The notes under the pieces are model-generated. The model was not told where the DNA came from, did not search any database, and saw nothing but the letters and a program-made list of their open reading frames with translations. Made by a program: the position numbers and the translations under genes. DNA of 9,542 nucleotides from Planctomycetota bacterium (GTDB taxonomy: Bacteria > Planctomycetota > Brocadiia > Brocadiales > Brocadiaceae). The stretch is taken from assembly GCA_023261465.1 (NCBI GenBank), contig JAHFOW010000111.1:1-9542 (forward strand), written 5' to 3'. Positions 1 to 6,785 of the stretch are shown in pieces. How positions within the stretch are numbered: the first letter of the stretch is position 1; every line of letters begins with the position of its first letter.

Positions 1-2
1 AG

Positions 3-89
3 GAACTCGGCATGAAGGCTGGTGAACATGGCGCTCATAAAACTACAGAAGGACATGACCACGCTGCCCGGTCACAGGCTGAACACTAA
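3..89 (+). CDS. C-terminal tail of a gene entering from the left, His-rich, unidentified
   Basis: An open frame enters from the left edge and ends at TAA (87-89), giving 28 visible residues. The tail is hydrophilic, begins ELGMKAGEHGAH and ends ARSQAEH. It holds six histidines, several next to acidic residues, a composition seen in metal-binding or heme-protein tails but not diagnostic. A strong terminator starts 33 bases after the stop, which supports this frame as the real end of a transcribed gene. The other two forward frames stop within the first 27 bases. The family cannot be named from so little sequence. Confidence 0.5.
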   Translation, partial: ELGMKAGEHGAHKTTEGHDHAARSQAEH

Positions 90-121
90 TCGGTAGCAGT
101 TGTTTTCAAATAGACGTTTTA

Positions 122-164
122 AAAAAAAGGAAGCTGTGCGAAGTTTGCACAGCTTCCTTTTTTT
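122..164 (+). terminator. Rho-independent terminator of the left-edge gene
   Basis: Perfect inverted repeat: 122-139 pairs with 147-164 around the 7-base loop GAAGTTT. The GC-bearing core is GGAAGCTGTGC/GCACAGCTTCC, flanked by an A tract and a T7 tract (158-164). The A/T flanks let it work in both directions, but the - strand has no gene nearby that needs it. Confidence 0.9.
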
Positions 165-167
165 GTA

Positions 168-195
168 TTGAAAACAAAGAAATTTTAAATATACT
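168..195 (+). promoter_or_regulatory. Candidate sigma70-type promoter for the TPR gene pair
   Basis: TTGAAA (168-173) and TATACT (190-195) each match consensus at 5 of 6 positions and are 16 bp apart, in an AT-rich stretch just after the upstream terminator. The predicted start is near 202, giving a leader of about 92 bases. AT-rich DNA yields such matches by chance, so this is only a candidate. The rest of the 90-293 gap shows no other clear element. Confidence 0.4.
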
Positions 196-293
196 TTAAA
201 AACAATATAGATCGGTAATATTTTTGTTCTTCTAAAAAATAGCAAAATTTAATTATTTACAGTTCTTACTATTTACGCATTAATGGGGATTCT

Positions 294-1508
294 ATGGGAA
301 GGTATAAATATATTGTTTTTGTAATACTGATTGCAGCCGCTTCCATGACGGTTGGATGTGGCAAGTCAAAGAAGCATCTTGGCGTTGCAGATAGTCTCGC
401 AAAAGAGAAGAAGCTGGACGAGGCATTATCTGAATACACAAAAGCAATCGAGGGTGGCGAGGATCTTGTCCATGCTTATTTTGGAAGAGGAAATGTGTAT
501 TTGGAACAAGAGAAACTGGAAGAAGCTGCAAATGATTTTAGAAAAGCCATTGATGTAAATCCGAATTATATAGATGCCCATAAGAAATTAGCCGAAACGT
601 TTATAAAAATTGGCGCCCCCGATGATGAGTTCGAGAAAAGGTTTAAGGCTATCCAAAATGAACCTGGTAATGCATTGAAATATGTAGATCTTGGCGTGTT
701 CTATCATAAGTTAGAACAGGATAGAGACGCCATAGAACAATATAAAAGGGCGCTGGCGCTTGAGCCAAAAAATTCTTATATAATGTATAATCTCGGCGTT
801 GGCTACCTGGATATGGGGTTATACGAAGATGCAGAAACCATATTCCGTCAGTCTGCTGAGATTGAACCTAACTACGACAAGGTACAGTATAACCTTGCGA
901 TATCATTACATAAACAGGGAAAGATTGATGATGCTATAAAAGCAGTTAAAAAGACCCTTGAGGTTAATCCAAAATATTCAGACGCATATATTGTTTTGGG
1001 ACTCGTAAAACTTAAAGAAAAGAAATTTGACGAAGCTATAGCAGAATATAACAAGGCAATGGAGATAGATCCCGATAACCTCGAAGCACGTTATCAGCGG
1101 GCGATTGTTTTTGCCTTACAAAAGCGGTATGATGAAGCGCTTGAAGAAAATTTGAAAATACTGGAAAAGAATCCAAAGCATGCGAATGCAGCATATAATG
1201 TGGGAGTTATCTATCACAGACTTGATCGTCTTGACAAGGCATTGGAATGGTACGATAAGGTAGCAAAAAAGATAGATCCACTCTATGAGGATGCGTATTA
1301 TAACAGGGCACAAATCTATTCAATGAAGGGTGATCATAGTAAGGCGTACAACGATTACATTACTTATTCAATGATTACTAAGTGGAGAACAGGAAAAGAT
1401 CCTGCCGTGGTCTATAATCAGGATGAAATCAAGGAGATGTTCCTGCGTACAACACCAGCATTAAAAGATCAGGTGCTGGACAAAGAATTGGAGTCAAAAA
1501 CAAATTAA
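294..1508 (+). CDS. Exported TPR-repeat lipoprotein, about ten TPR units
   Basis: A 404-aa protein with a lipoprotein-like signal: basic start (MGRYKY), hydrophobic core (about residues 7-20) and lipobox T-V-G-C with the acceptor Cys at 22. It is therefore probably a lipid-anchored protein outside the cytoplasm. From about residue 29 to 360 it consists of some ten 34-residue tetratricopeptide repeats, with the usual pattern (A/L-Y..LG..Y...G..DEA...Y.KA...P). The third unit (about 100-125, with IGAPDDE) is degenerate. TPR arrays bind other proteins and have no catalytic role of their own, so the partner is unknown. The start has only a weak GGGG about 6 bases upstream, but the signal peptide fits this ATG. 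The next gene, four bases downstream, encodes a close structural twin. Confidence 0.9.
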   Translation: MGRYKYIVFVILIAAASMTVGCGKSKKHLGVADSLAKEKKLDEALSEYTKAIEGGEDLVHAYFGRGNVYLEQEKLEEAANDFRKAIDVNPNYIDAHKKLAETFIKIGAPDDEFEKRFKAIQNEPGNALKYVDLGVFYHKLEQDRDAIEQYKRALALEPKNSYIMYNLGVGYLDMGLYEDAETIFRQSAEIEPNYDKVQYNLAISLHKQGKIDDAIKAVKKTLEVNPKYSDAYIVLGLVKLKEKKFDEAIAEYNKAMEIDPDNLEARYQRAIVFALQKRYDEALEENLKILEKNPKHANAAYNVGVIYHRLDRLDKALEWYDKVAKKIDPLYEDAYYNRAQIYSMKGDHSKAYNDYITYSMITKWRTGKDPAVVYNQDEIKEMFLRTTPALKDQVLDKELESKTN

Positions 1509-1512
1509 TAAG

Positions 1513-2646
1513 TTGAAACAATTTTTACGGCTTGGATTTATTTTGATTATTTTTGCCTGTTCTTCAGGGTATGCAGGTGGATTGCCAGATAAGTTATATG
1601 ATGATGGACGATGGGAAGATGCTATTCGTGAATATGAGCATTTGCTTTTAAAGAACAATAAACAACCTGAGGTTTATTATAAGCTGGGAAATGCTTATTA
1701 TAAAAAAGGAAACCCGGAAAAGGCAATTGAAGCTTTTAACACTGCGATACAACTTAAACCCGATTATGCTGATGCATACCAGAGATTGTCTGAGGTTAGT
1801 ATTGAGGTTGGAACTCCAGAGGATGAAACCAAGGTATGCTTAAAAGATGTGCAAAAAAATCCCAATGATGCAGATGCACACTTTCGCCTGGGGCTAATTT
1901 ATTATAAGCATAACATTATTGAAGAAGCCAAGCGAGAGTATGAAACGGCTATCGGACTTGATCCGAAAAAAATAGAGGCATATTTTAATTTGGGAGTTTT
2001 GTATCAGGACCTTAATTATCAGGACAAGGCAACTGATATGTATAAAAAAGCCATTGAAATTTCTCCAGACTATGATAAAGCACATTTTAACCTGGGAACT
2101 ACTTATTATAAAACTGGCCATTTCGATGAATCTATTGCTGAATATAAACGTGCCCTTGAGATAAATCCAAAGTTTGCAGACGCATATATTGATTTGGGGA
2201 TTTCTTATTTCGTGAAAACTTTGTATTCTGACGCCCTCGATGCATTCAAAAAGGCATTAACGTTGGGTACAAATACTGCAAGAATCCATTATTATCGTGG
2301 AAATGTTTACAATAAGATGGATAAATTGGACCAGGCAATCGTTGAATACAAGCATGCAGTAAAGCTTAATTCTCGATTAGTTGCGCCGCATTATAATTTA
2401 GGTGTTCTTTATCTGAAGAAAAAAATGGCTGACCAATCTCTCTGGGAATTTACCAAAGTAATTACCCTTGATCACGACTATGCGTATGCCTATTTAAATA
2501 GAAGCAAGGCGTATGAGTTGAAGGGTGATAAGGCAAGCGCTCAGAGTGACTATAATTTATATCAACACGCCAAATCAGCATTTGCCAGGGTCTACAAGGA
2601 AGAACCGGAATTGTATTATTACGAAGGCTCAAATCTCGCCGAGTAG
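1513..2646 (+). CDS. Exported TPR-repeat protein, paralogue of the upstream gene
   Basis: A 377-aa protein with an N-terminal export signal (MKQFLRLGFILIIFAC) followed by about ten TPR units (residues 24-355). The signal could be processed as a lipoprotein at Cys16 (I-F-A-C) or cleaved by signal peptidase I after G-Y-A at 21. It starts at TTG, four bases after the TAA of the previous gene, with no good Shine-Dalgarno sequence. Translation probably depends on coupling or reinitiation from the upstream gene. The start is preferred because any later start would lose the signal peptide. Repeat order matches the neighbour, including a degenerate third unit with VGTPEDE (about 100-106) and a last unit with a LKGD turn. 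This points to tandem duplication and probably a shared complex. The specific function is unknown. Confidence 0.88.
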   Translation: MKQFLRLGFILIIFACSSGYAGGLPDKLYDDGRWEDAIREYEHLLLKNNKQPEVYYKLGNAYYKKGNPEKAIEAFNTAIQLKPDYADAYQRLSEVSIEVGTPEDETKVCLKDVQKNPNDADAHFRLGLIYYKHNIIEEAKREYETAIGLDPKKIEAYFNLGVLYQDLNYQDKATDMYKKAIEISPDYDKAHFNLGTTYYKTGHFDESIAEYKRALEINPKFADAYIDLGISYFVKTLYSDALDAFKKALTLGTNTARIHYYRGNVYNKMDKLDQAIVEYKHAVKLNSRLVAPHYNLGVLYLKKKMADQSLWEFTKVITLDHDYAYAYLNRSKAYELKGDKASAQSDYNLYQHAKSAFARVYKEEPELYYYEGSNLAE

Positions 2647-2654
2647 CAGGTAAC

Positions 2655-2672
2655 TCAAACCCTCAGGTTTGA
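2655..2672. repeat. Small hairpin just after the TPR operon
   Basis: TCAAACC (2655-2661) pairs with GGTTTGA (2666-2672) around CTCA. An outer CAGG/CCTG pairing (2647-2650 with 2675-2678) can enclose it. No T tract follows, so it is not a standard intrinsic terminator, though it may block exonucleases. A similar hairpin follows the aconitase gene (8714-8735). Confidence 0.55.
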
Positions 2673-2710
2673 CGCCTGTGCAAATTGTTATGGCTGGAAT
2701 TTCTACTTTA

Positions 2711-2735
2711 TGCAGGGGCGCATTGCACCCCTGCA
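2711..2735. repeat. TGCAGGGG/CCCCTGCA inverted repeat in the convergent gap
   Basis: TGCAGGGG (2711-2718) pairs perfectly with CCCCTGCA (2728-2735) around a 9-base loop that holds GCATTGC. It lies between two convergent genes and has no T tract on either side. The form resembles short palindromic REP-like units scattered between genes. The rest of the 2647-2838 gap shows no gene and no clear intrinsic terminator for the - strand gene. Confidence 0.6.
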
Positions 2736-2838
2736 CATGTTTTTGCCGATTTGATCCCACATCGTGTTACACTTGCATAAAAAATTTGATTGGAAATACC
2801 GGTGTTGAAATTGTATGAATCTTGAAAGCATAAATCGG

Positions 2839-4449
2839 TTATTTATTTGTCTTTTTGTTGTCGATATTTGCTGGTTTATTTGCCTCTTTAATTGTTGTAT
2901 CCGGTTCTGGTTTATAATCTTTGGCACAACGAAAGCCTATGCTCTTGTTTTTTTCTTCCAGCTTGCCGAACATCCTTACCGCACATCTCATTTTGTATAC
3001 GTAAGGGGCAAATAAAGAACCCCCCTTTATTATACGAAGGCCAGTGCTGTTTTCGGGACCTTTTGGGTTCATACTAGGTGTATTTTGATAATATTCAGGA
3101 TGGTACCAATCACTGCACCACTCAGAGACGCTTCCTGACATGTCTGCACATCCATAAACACTATTTCCCTGTTCAAAACTTCCAACTGTTAAAGGTGCAT
3201 TTGTTCCTGAGTTACATTTCTTTACATCCCATACATTTCCCCATGGAAATCTTCTCCCATCAGTTCCTCTGGATGCCTTTTCCCATTCAGCCTCCGTTGG
3301 TAAACGCTTGCCTGCCCATGCAGCATAGGCATAGGCATCATACCAGTCCACACGACATACAGGATAATCCGGGTAATCATAATAGGGATAGTCCCATCCC
3401 GTGTGCAGAGTGCCTGGAGTGTGGTCTTTTCCTTTTGGTTCTCCGGGGTGACATTTGCTATGGTCGCCTGTCCTTTTAATATATTGAATAAATTCCCAGT
3501 ATTGTGCATTGGTAACTTCATATTTGTCAATATAATATGCATCTAAATAAACTTCATGTTGAGGACTTTCTTCCTTAATAAACTCATCTTCCCCCGAACC
3601 CATAATAAATTTACCAGCAGATATCAGTATCATGTGTCCCCATTTTTCCCGGTTTTCATCCAATGCCCTTTGCATCTTCAGGTCTCTTTCAGCGAGGGTT
3701 GTTTCTTTACGTTGTTTTTTGTCTGCCTGGCTTAACCCTTTTTCTAATTTGTTGATATATACATTTACATCTTCCAGGGTTTTTTGATAATTTTCATCTG
3801 CCTTCAGGACATCAGGCTGTGCCTCCAGTAATTTTTTGCATTTATCGAGATGGGCAAGGGCCTCCTGTTGGTTTCCCAGTTTCCAGTAAATTCCTCCCAT
3901 GTGGAAATGGAGGGGGGGCAGTTCCGGGTTTAATACCTCTGCCTTTTTGTATTCTTCCAAGGCCGATTCCATATCTCCCATTTCTTCACGTAGTCGATTC
4001 CCTTCCATGTAATGATACATGGCTGCCTTGATTTTTTCCTCCAGGGTGGCGTTAGGCGGAAGGTCAATATTTACTTTAACATCAGGCTTATCGTTCTTTT
4101 TATCCTGAGACGTTAGTGCTGTTAATGGTGTACCATCTTTTTTACAAAATTTTTCTCCAGGAGCAGCCTTTTCTTTGCAGGTTGGACAAATAAGGTCCTG
4201 TTCTGTGTATTCAATGAGCTGTTTGCCATCGACACTGCAAAAACTAACATCTCCCGGGTATATTCTGTTACAATCGGGGCAAAGCTTGTTTTTGTATGAA
4301 ACAGGGGAAGTATCTTTTGTTGTTATTGATGAAGGGTTTTTTTCTTGAGGATTTGTTTGAGTTTCTTTTTTAACCTCCTTTGCCAGAATAGGGTAATGCA
4401 GTGTTAAGGCGAATATGGTTGATAAAACAAAAAAATAAATAAACTTCAC
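2839..4449 (-). CDS. Exported double zinc-ribbon, TPR and SUMF1 (FGE-sulfatase fold) protein
   Basis: A 536-aa protein starting at GTG (4449), four bases after the strong Shine-Dalgarno sequence AAAGGAGG. An ATG 25 codons upstream lies inside a terminator hairpin, has no ribosome site and would bury the signal peptide. Parts in order: signal peptide (about 1-23, cleavage after ILA); two zinc-ribbon-like units (CPDC 57-60 with FCSVDG 70-75; CPTC 88-91 with FCKKDG 101-106); a TPR-like helical region (about 142-205); a charged helical linker (about 220-268); and a SUMF1/formylglycine-generating-type domain (about 271-510). The last has hallmark segments LPTEAEWEKASRG, FPWGN, VSEWCSDWY, RIIKGGS and GFRCAKD. 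The two copper-binding cysteines expected after GGS in true formylglycine-generating enzymes are missing (the segment reads GGSLFAPYVYKMRCAVR), so sulfatase activation is unlikely. A ligand-binding or protein-modifying role in the envelope is more probable. The C-terminus is a charged tail. Confidence 0.9.
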   Translation of the reverse strand: MKFIYFFVLSTIFALTLHYPILAKEVKKETQTNPQEKNPSSITTKDTSPVSYKNKLCPDCNRIYPGDVSFCSVDGKQLIEYTEQDLICPTCKEKAAPGEKFCKKDGTPLTALTSQDKKNDKPDVKVNIDLPPNATLEEKIKAAMYHYMEGNRLREEMGDMESALEEYKKAEVLNPELPPLHFHMGGIYWKLGNQQEALAHLDKCKKLLEAQPDVLKADENYQKTLEDVNVYINKLEKGLSQADKKQRKETTLAERDLKMQRALDENREKWGHMILISAGKFIMGSGEDEFIKEESPQHEVYLDAYYIDKYEVTNAQYWEFIQYIKRTGDHSKCHPGEPKGKDHTPGTLHTGWDYPYYDYPDYPVCRVDWYDAYAYAAWAGKRLPTEAEWEKASRGTDGRRFPWGNVWDVKKCNSGTNAPLTVGSFEQGNSVYGCADMSGSVSEWCSDWYHPEYYQNTPSMNPKGPENSTGLRIIKGGSLFAPYVYKMRCAVRMFGKLEEKNKSIGFRCAKDYKPEPDTTIKEANKPANIDNKKTNK

Positions 4450-4453
4450 TATG

Positions 4454-4461
4454 CCTCCTTT
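4454..4461 (-). promoter_or_regulatory. Shine-Dalgarno site that sets the GTG start of the SUMF1 gene
   Basis: On the - strand AAAGGAGG is followed by the 4-base spacer CATA and GTG (4449-4447). This near-perfect site decides the start in favour of GTG over the upstream ATG. Confidence 0.85.
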
Positions 4462-4476
4462 AAGACTACAAATATT

Positions 4477-4505
4477 AAAATATAAATTGAGATAAAAAGA
4501 CTCAA
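4477..4505 (-). promoter_or_regulatory. Possible promoter of the SUMF1 gene
   Basis: On the - strand TTGAGT (4505-4500) and TATTTT (4482-4477) are 17 bp apart, each matching consensus at 4 of 6. The predicted start is near 4470, about 20 bases before GTG. A terminator lies just upstream, so the gene needs its own promoter, but this match is weak. Confidence 0.3.
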
Positions 4506-4536
4506 AAAAAAGAGATACATGCACTGTATCTCTTTT
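4504..4536 (-). terminator. Intrinsic terminator of the 181-aa gene
   Basis: Read on the - strand, AAAAGAGATACA (4536-4525) pairs with TGTATCTCTTTT (4519-4508) around a 5-base loop, and an uninterrupted T8 runs from 4511 to 4504. It lies 38 bases after the stop of the 181-aa gene and before the SUMF1 gene, which separates the two transcripts. Confidence 0.8.
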
Positions 4537-4574
4537 ATGTTTGGTGTTTATGGATAATAACTAAAAAATTTCTC

Positions 4575-5120
4575 TTAAGGCTTCTTTTCTGCCAGCCCAA
4601 CATTTCGGTCTGTTTTTTCAGTTACCCAGTTTGACCACTTGCCCCATTCAACATATTTTTTCCCGTCTGATAGCCAATATTGCGTTCCATCTCTTTCCCG
4701 TTTACAGGTAAGATTCTCAATGGTTCTTACTTGAGTTTGCTTCACTGTTTTAAAATAGTAACAGTCCACCTGATGGAAATTAATCTCTGAATTGTTGATA
4801 ACCTCCTTTAATTCAAGATCTTCGACAGTTAATTTCTTCTCGTTAAACTTTTTTTCTTCCACGGGAATCTCGTAGGTGAGTGTTTCGGTAACTTTTATTG
4901 AAATGGGGTTGGGTTTTTCATCCATCCATGGAATAGGAGTTGTGCCTTCGTAGGGGGCAAATGATTGGTGATAGCTAGGGGAGTCTGTGCCGGGTTGTTT
5001 GGTCGTATCTATAATACCACCTCCGGCATGCTGTCCCCGTGCGGATTTTTCAGTAAAAAATGCAAAAGGTATATAAATAACGATAAATCCGGAAATCAGG
5101 TATTTAATGTAGTTTCTCAT
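4575..5120 (-). CDS. Exported protein of unknown function, 181 aa
   Basis: No known family is recognised. The protein starts with a signal peptide or signal anchor: MRNYIKY, then a hydrophobic stretch (about 8-22), then polar ARGQHAGGG. A Pro/Gly/Ser-rich linker follows (about 38-75). Next is a segment rich in alternating hydrophobic and charged residues, probably beta strands (about 76-140), and a Trp-rich end with W149, W159, W162 and W165. Two cysteines (120, 139) could form a disulfide in the mature exported domain. The ATG has AAAGGA nine bases upstream. A near-consensus promoter and a terminator frame the gene as its own transcript. It is divergent from the undecaheme cytochrome, so the two could be linked in role, but nothing in the sequence proves this. 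Confidence 0.75.
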   Translation of the reverse strand: MRNYIKYLISGFIVIYIPFAFFTEKSARGQHAGGGIIDTTKQPGTDSPSYHQSFAPYEGTTPIPWMDEKPNPISIKVTETLTYEIPVEEKKFNEKKLTVEDLELKEVINNSEINFHQVDCYYFKTVKQTQVRTIENLTCKRERDGTQYWLSDGKKYVEWGKWSNWVTEKTDRNVGLAEKKP

Positions 5121-5172
5121 GTATAAGATTCCTTTGATAAGTTTTAATTGTGCTAAAATTTCTTATAAAAAA

Positions 5173-5201
5173 ATTCTACATGAGGGTAGTAACTTTGTCA
5201 A
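5173..5201 (-). promoter_or_regulatory. Strong sigma70-type promoter of the 181-aa gene
   Basis: On the - strand TTGACA (5201-5196, full consensus) is followed after exactly 17 bp by TAGAAT (5178-5173, 5 of 6). The predicted start is near 5166, giving a leader of about 45 bases. This is the best promoter match in the window by hexamer score. The rest of the 333-base divergent gap (5121-5453) is AT-rich and holds no gene. Confidence 0.75.
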
Positions 5202-5366
5202 TTAATTTAGAATGACCGTATGTTGTGCATGATTAAAATTTCTACTGCTCAAGAGATTTCGCGGTTAATTAAAAAATGACTTGAACATCAATAAACTTTG
5301 TGGTAATATTCACGAACTTTTGATTATATTAATTTTATATCAGGTGCGTTGAAACTTTTAAGTTGT

Positions 5367-5397
5367 TTGAAATTTTTAGTTAAAATTATCATAGAAT
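5367..5397 (+). promoter_or_regulatory. Weak promoter candidate for the undecaheme cytochrome
   Basis: TTGAAA (5367-5372) and TAGAAT (5392-5397) each match 5 of 6, but the 19-bp spacing is not ideal. The predicted start would lie near 5404, about 50 bases before the ATG. The surrounding AT-rich DNA makes chance matches likely. Confidence 0.3.
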
Positions 5398-5453
5398 AGC
5401 GTAAAGAGTACAAAGGCACTCATTATAAAACTGGGAGATTTAGGAGGTATTGT

Positions 5454-6671
5454 ATGGAGCGGTTGAAGCAGTTATTGGAATTTATCAAGAGAAGGAAAAA
5501 ACTGGTAGGCTTCTTCACCATAATCGTATTAGTGGTCGCTGGCGTTACTTTAAGCAAGGTATACCATTATTCAGAGAAGAGTGAATTTTGCGCCAGTTGC
5601 CATGAAATGAAGATCCATTATGATTCTTTCAAGGCATCGAAGCACCATAATGAACATGTCGAAAACTGTCATGCCTGTCACGTGGGACCGGGTCTTAAAG
5701 GTTATGCTCATGCTAAACTAAGCGATGGCACTCACGATTCTTTGATGCATTCATTCCAGGCGTACACGGATGGTGAATTCATCGAAATTGCTGAAGATAG
5801 CTTGCAGATTCTTAATGGAAACTGCGTTCGATGCCACTCTGAGGGTTTTACAAAAGACAGATCGCATATTGAATTTGTCCAGAAAAGCAATAAACATGGG
5901 GTAGAGGGGAATCACCCGGAAAAGCTATCATGTACAGATTGCCACCTTGGCGTTGTACATCCACACATGCCGGGCGATTTATTTAAGGCGTATGCTGCTA
6001 AAAAAATTAAACCTTTTGGGACATACGGAGAAACAGACTGCCTTGCATGTCATAAGATGGCCACACCAGATGTTGTCAAGGAGTGGACAAAGAGTGCGCA
6101 TGCTGTTAAAGGTATAACGTGTGTTAATTGTCATGGAAATGACCATCGCGTCATTGCTAAAAAGCATGGTCATGTTTCTGCAAGTACCTGCGGTGAATGC
6201 CATCAGGGTCAATTTGTGGATTTTAAGGATAGTAAGCATAATCAGGGCCACATAGTGTCGCAGTCCAGTCGTTTTGATGTGATTAGCACGAAGATGCTGA
6301 ATATCAAGGATTGTAAGGGGTGTCATAAGATGAGCCTGTCTTACGAATTCGACAGGATTGGCGGTAGTTGTGACGCTTGTCATCCAAGCCATAAGTTCTC
6401 CGTGGCTGAAGCAAAGGCTTACGACGCCTGCGAGAAGTGCCATGTTGGCGGTCCGGATCACGCCCAGCTGAACACTGGTAAAGGATCAATCTTTGGAAAG
6501 GTAGTAGAGCTGAGAAGTCAGGGATTGATTACCAAGGATTTAGTTACTTGTCAGTCTTGCCATGGTCCAAACAAGTCTCATAATTTTGGTAAAATTGCTA
6601 TTCCACAAAACATTGATGTGTTGCTGTTTGGGGGGTATGGGTATTTAAAACCACAGTCGACGCATCGTTAA
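5454..6671 (+). CDS. Membrane-anchored undecaheme cytochrome c: NapC/NirT-type domain fused to an HAO-like module
   Basis: A 405-aa protein with a basic start, one membrane anchor (about 17-35) and eleven CxxCH heme sites at 46, 72, 124, 160, 196, 223, 246, 287, 306, 326 and 366. Hemes 1-4 follow NapC/NirT/NrfH layout (EFCASCHEM right after the anchor), a family that oxidises membrane quinol. From heme 5 the sequence resembles HAO: CLACHKMATPDVVKEW and SAHAVKGITCVNCHG, then SCDACHPSHKFSVAEA and ACEKCHVGGPDHAQ, a typical HAO signature. This part has seven hemes rather than HAO's eight. The protein ends 35 residues after the last heme, so the C-terminal region carrying the heme-linked tyrosine of true HAO is absent. 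It probably passes electrons from quinol to a periplasmic acceptor or small nitrogen compound; the substrate is not established. AGGAGGT lies five bases before the ATG. Its own terminator follows. Confidence 0.93.
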   Translation: MERLKQLLEFIKRRKKLVGFFTIIVLVVAGVTLSKVYHYSEKSEFCASCHEMKIHYDSFKASKHHNEHVENCHACHVGPGLKGYAHAKLSDGTHDSLMHSFQAYTDGEFIEIAEDSLQILNGNCVRCHSEGFTKDRSHIEFVQKSNKHGVEGNHPEKLSCTDCHLGVVHPHMPGDLFKAYAAKKIKPFGTYGETDCLACHKMATPDVVKEWTKSAHAVKGITCVNCHGNDHRVIAKKHGHVSASTCGECHQGQFVDFKDSKHNQGHIVSQSSRFDVISTKMLNIKDCKGCHKMSLSYEFDRIGGSCDACHPSHKFSVAEAKAYDACEKCHVGGPDHAQLNTGKGSIFGKVVELRSQGLITKDLVTCQSCHGPNKSHNFGKIAIPQNIDVLLFGGYGYLKPQSTHR

Positions 6672-6703
6672 TATTTGAAACAGGTTTTAAATTGTTTTAA
6701 CAT

Positions 6704-6739
6704 AAAATCCCACCGTCAAAAGCGGTGGGATTTTTTTTT
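6704..6739 (+). terminator. Intrinsic terminator of the cytochrome gene
   Basis: AAAATCCCACCG (6704-6715) pairs perfectly with CGGTGGGATTTT (6723-6734) around a 7-base loop, followed by a T9 run (6731-6739). It starts 33 bases after the stop and lies upstream of the aconitase start, separating the two genes. Confidence 0.92.
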
Positions 6740-6785
6740 ACCTGTCATAAACAAGTAATTTTTGTCTATACGTGAAAGGATGAAG

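Noticed and set aside
3078..3479. A 133-codon + strand open frame opposite the SUMF1 domain
   Set aside because: It is antisense to the conserved catalytic-fold segments, and its His/Pro/Phe-rich product is typical of a shadow frame.
2839..4449. Calling the SUMF1 gene a formylglycine-generating enzyme (sulfatase activator)
   Set aside because: The two copper-binding cysteines are absent and no sulfatase gene lies in the window.
4450..4524. A 25-codon N-terminal extension of the SUMF1 protein starting at an upstream ATG
   Set aside because: That ATG lies inside a terminator hairpin and has no ribosome site. The GTG at 4449 has AAAGGAGG four bases upstream and begins a proper signal peptide.
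5281..5291. TTGA-N3-TCAA as a possible FNR-type site in the divergent gap
   Set aside because: FNR-type sites need TTGAT-N4-ATCAA spacing; here the half-sites are too close and incomplete.
5979..6461. A 160-codon - strand open frame opposite the cytochrome
   Set aside because: It is antisense to seven CxxCH motifs whose conservation sets the + strand frame; no independent sign of coding.
5454..6671. Calling the cytochrome a hydroxylamine oxidoreductase outright
   Set aside because: The HAO-like part has seven rather than eight hemes and lacks the C-terminal region that carries the cross-linking tyrosine. The NapC-type front points to electron input from quinol.
6762..6785. Earlier in-frame starts (TTG 6762, ATG 6780) for aconitase
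   Set aside because: The Shine-Dalgarno AAAGGA (6775-6780) lies within or after these starts and fits the ATG at 6786, which also gives the usual family N-terminus.
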